Origin: JABMQB01 sp963677475 | Lineage (GTDB): Bacteria > Bacteroidota > Bacteroidia > Bacteroidales > Prolixibacteraceae | Direction of reading: 5' to 3' | DNA length: 64,000 bases | Assembly: GCA_963677475.2 (NCBI GenBank) | Contig: CAXXQD010000023.1 | Coordinates: 310,001 to 374,000, forward strand | In this document: positions 63,789 to 64,000 of the stretch, one piece after another | Layout: each line of letters starts with the position of its first letter | Numbering within the stretch: position 1 is the first letter of the stretch | Translations under genes and position numbers: made by a program | The notes under the pieces: generated by a model | What the model was told of the DNA's origin: nothing | The model's database searches: none | What the model saw: only the letters and a program-made list of their open reading frames with translations

Positions 63789-64000
63789 AATTTCGTATAA
63801 TTTTAAAACAAATAGTCCATTCCCTCTACCTTTTCCAAAGAAGAAAAATTACTGCATTTCTAAGTGAAAGAAGTATTAAAAGGAAAATAAAAAGGGATTT
63901 TTCATCATCAAAACCACCAAAAGATAAAAACTACCTGAAAAGGTCTAAACAGTTTTTTAAAACTAATTTTTCGGGATATACGAATACCAACTGGCACTAT
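63776..64000 (+). CDS. Sugar-transfer-associated ATP-grasp protein, copy 3 (3' partial)
   Basis: An ATG inside the end of copy 2 opens a frame that stays open for 75 codons to the window edge. It has the same basic N-terminal helix pattern (MQPIKFRIILKQIVHSLYLF; RSIKRKIKRDF; KDKNYLKRSKQFFKTNFSGY) and ends in TNTNWHY, aligning with the NTDWHY/F motif of copies 1 and 2. The catalytic core lies beyond the window. Confidence 0.72.
   Translation, partial: MQPIKFRIILKQIVHSLYLFQRRKITAFLSERSIKRKIKRDFSSSKPPKDKNYLKRSKQFFKTNFSGYTNTNWHY

Overview
The window looks like the chromosome of a Bacteroidota bacterium. The G+C content is low, candidate promoters follow the TAnnTTTG -7 pattern, and the MraY carries a lineage-type insertion. 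The long PurF form and the lptC / CNNM-CBS / PpiD-like gene order are also Bacteroidota-like. Family composition points towards the Bacteroidales/Marinilabiliales side, but that placement is inference. I see no rRNA, tRNA, CRISPR array, insertion sequence or phage. Most genes are housekeeping, with an envelope/polysaccharide region at the right end.

Layout. 1-0.8 kb: the 3' part of a yiaK-type dehydrogenase, closed by a strong hairpin. 0.9-7.4 kb (minus): a MarR regulator, membrane-fusion protein, RND pump and TolC-type channel, with a candidate MarR operator. 7.7-10.9 kb (plus): nadB-nadC-coaX, cofactor synthesis. 11.1-17.0 kb (plus): a TPR protein overlapping lptC, a CNNM/CBS membrane protein and a PpiD-like foldase, ending in an intrinsic terminator. 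17.1-34.0 kb (minus): a long dcw cluster, mraZ-rsmH-ftsL-ftsI(PASTA)-murE-mraY-murD-ftsW-murG-murC-ftsQ-ftsA-ftsZ-ftsZ, then yqeY. The two adjacent ftsZ genes are the most unusual feature. Both keep an apparently complete GTPase core, but only the distal copy has the usual C-terminal peptide. The proximal copy ends in an aromatic, amphipathic-looking tail.

34.3-38.6 kb: a divergent pair resembling the glycine-lipid acyltransferases GlsA/GlsB, another acyltransferase and a BASS transporter. 38.7-46 kb (minus): alkaline phosphatase; a translationally overlapping ECF sigma / anti-sigma-like / repeat-protein operon with a recognisable ECF-type autoregulatory promoter; then small stress or redox-type genes and miaB. 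46-56.3 kb (mostly plus): SPOR protein and long purF, an SRPBCC protein, an AlkC-type glycosylase, a lipid kinase with an ACT-domain partner, TetR with a palindromic operator, a sulfatase lipoprotein, an unknown lipoprotein, a pentapeptide-repeat protein and a TfoX_C protein.

56.3-64 kb: an ATP-grasp-like protein, a DAACS transporter, asnA and a polysaccharide flippase. The window ends in three tandem sugar-transfer-associated ATP-grasp genes, the third cut by the window edge. These suggest a surface-polysaccharide locus that continues to the right.
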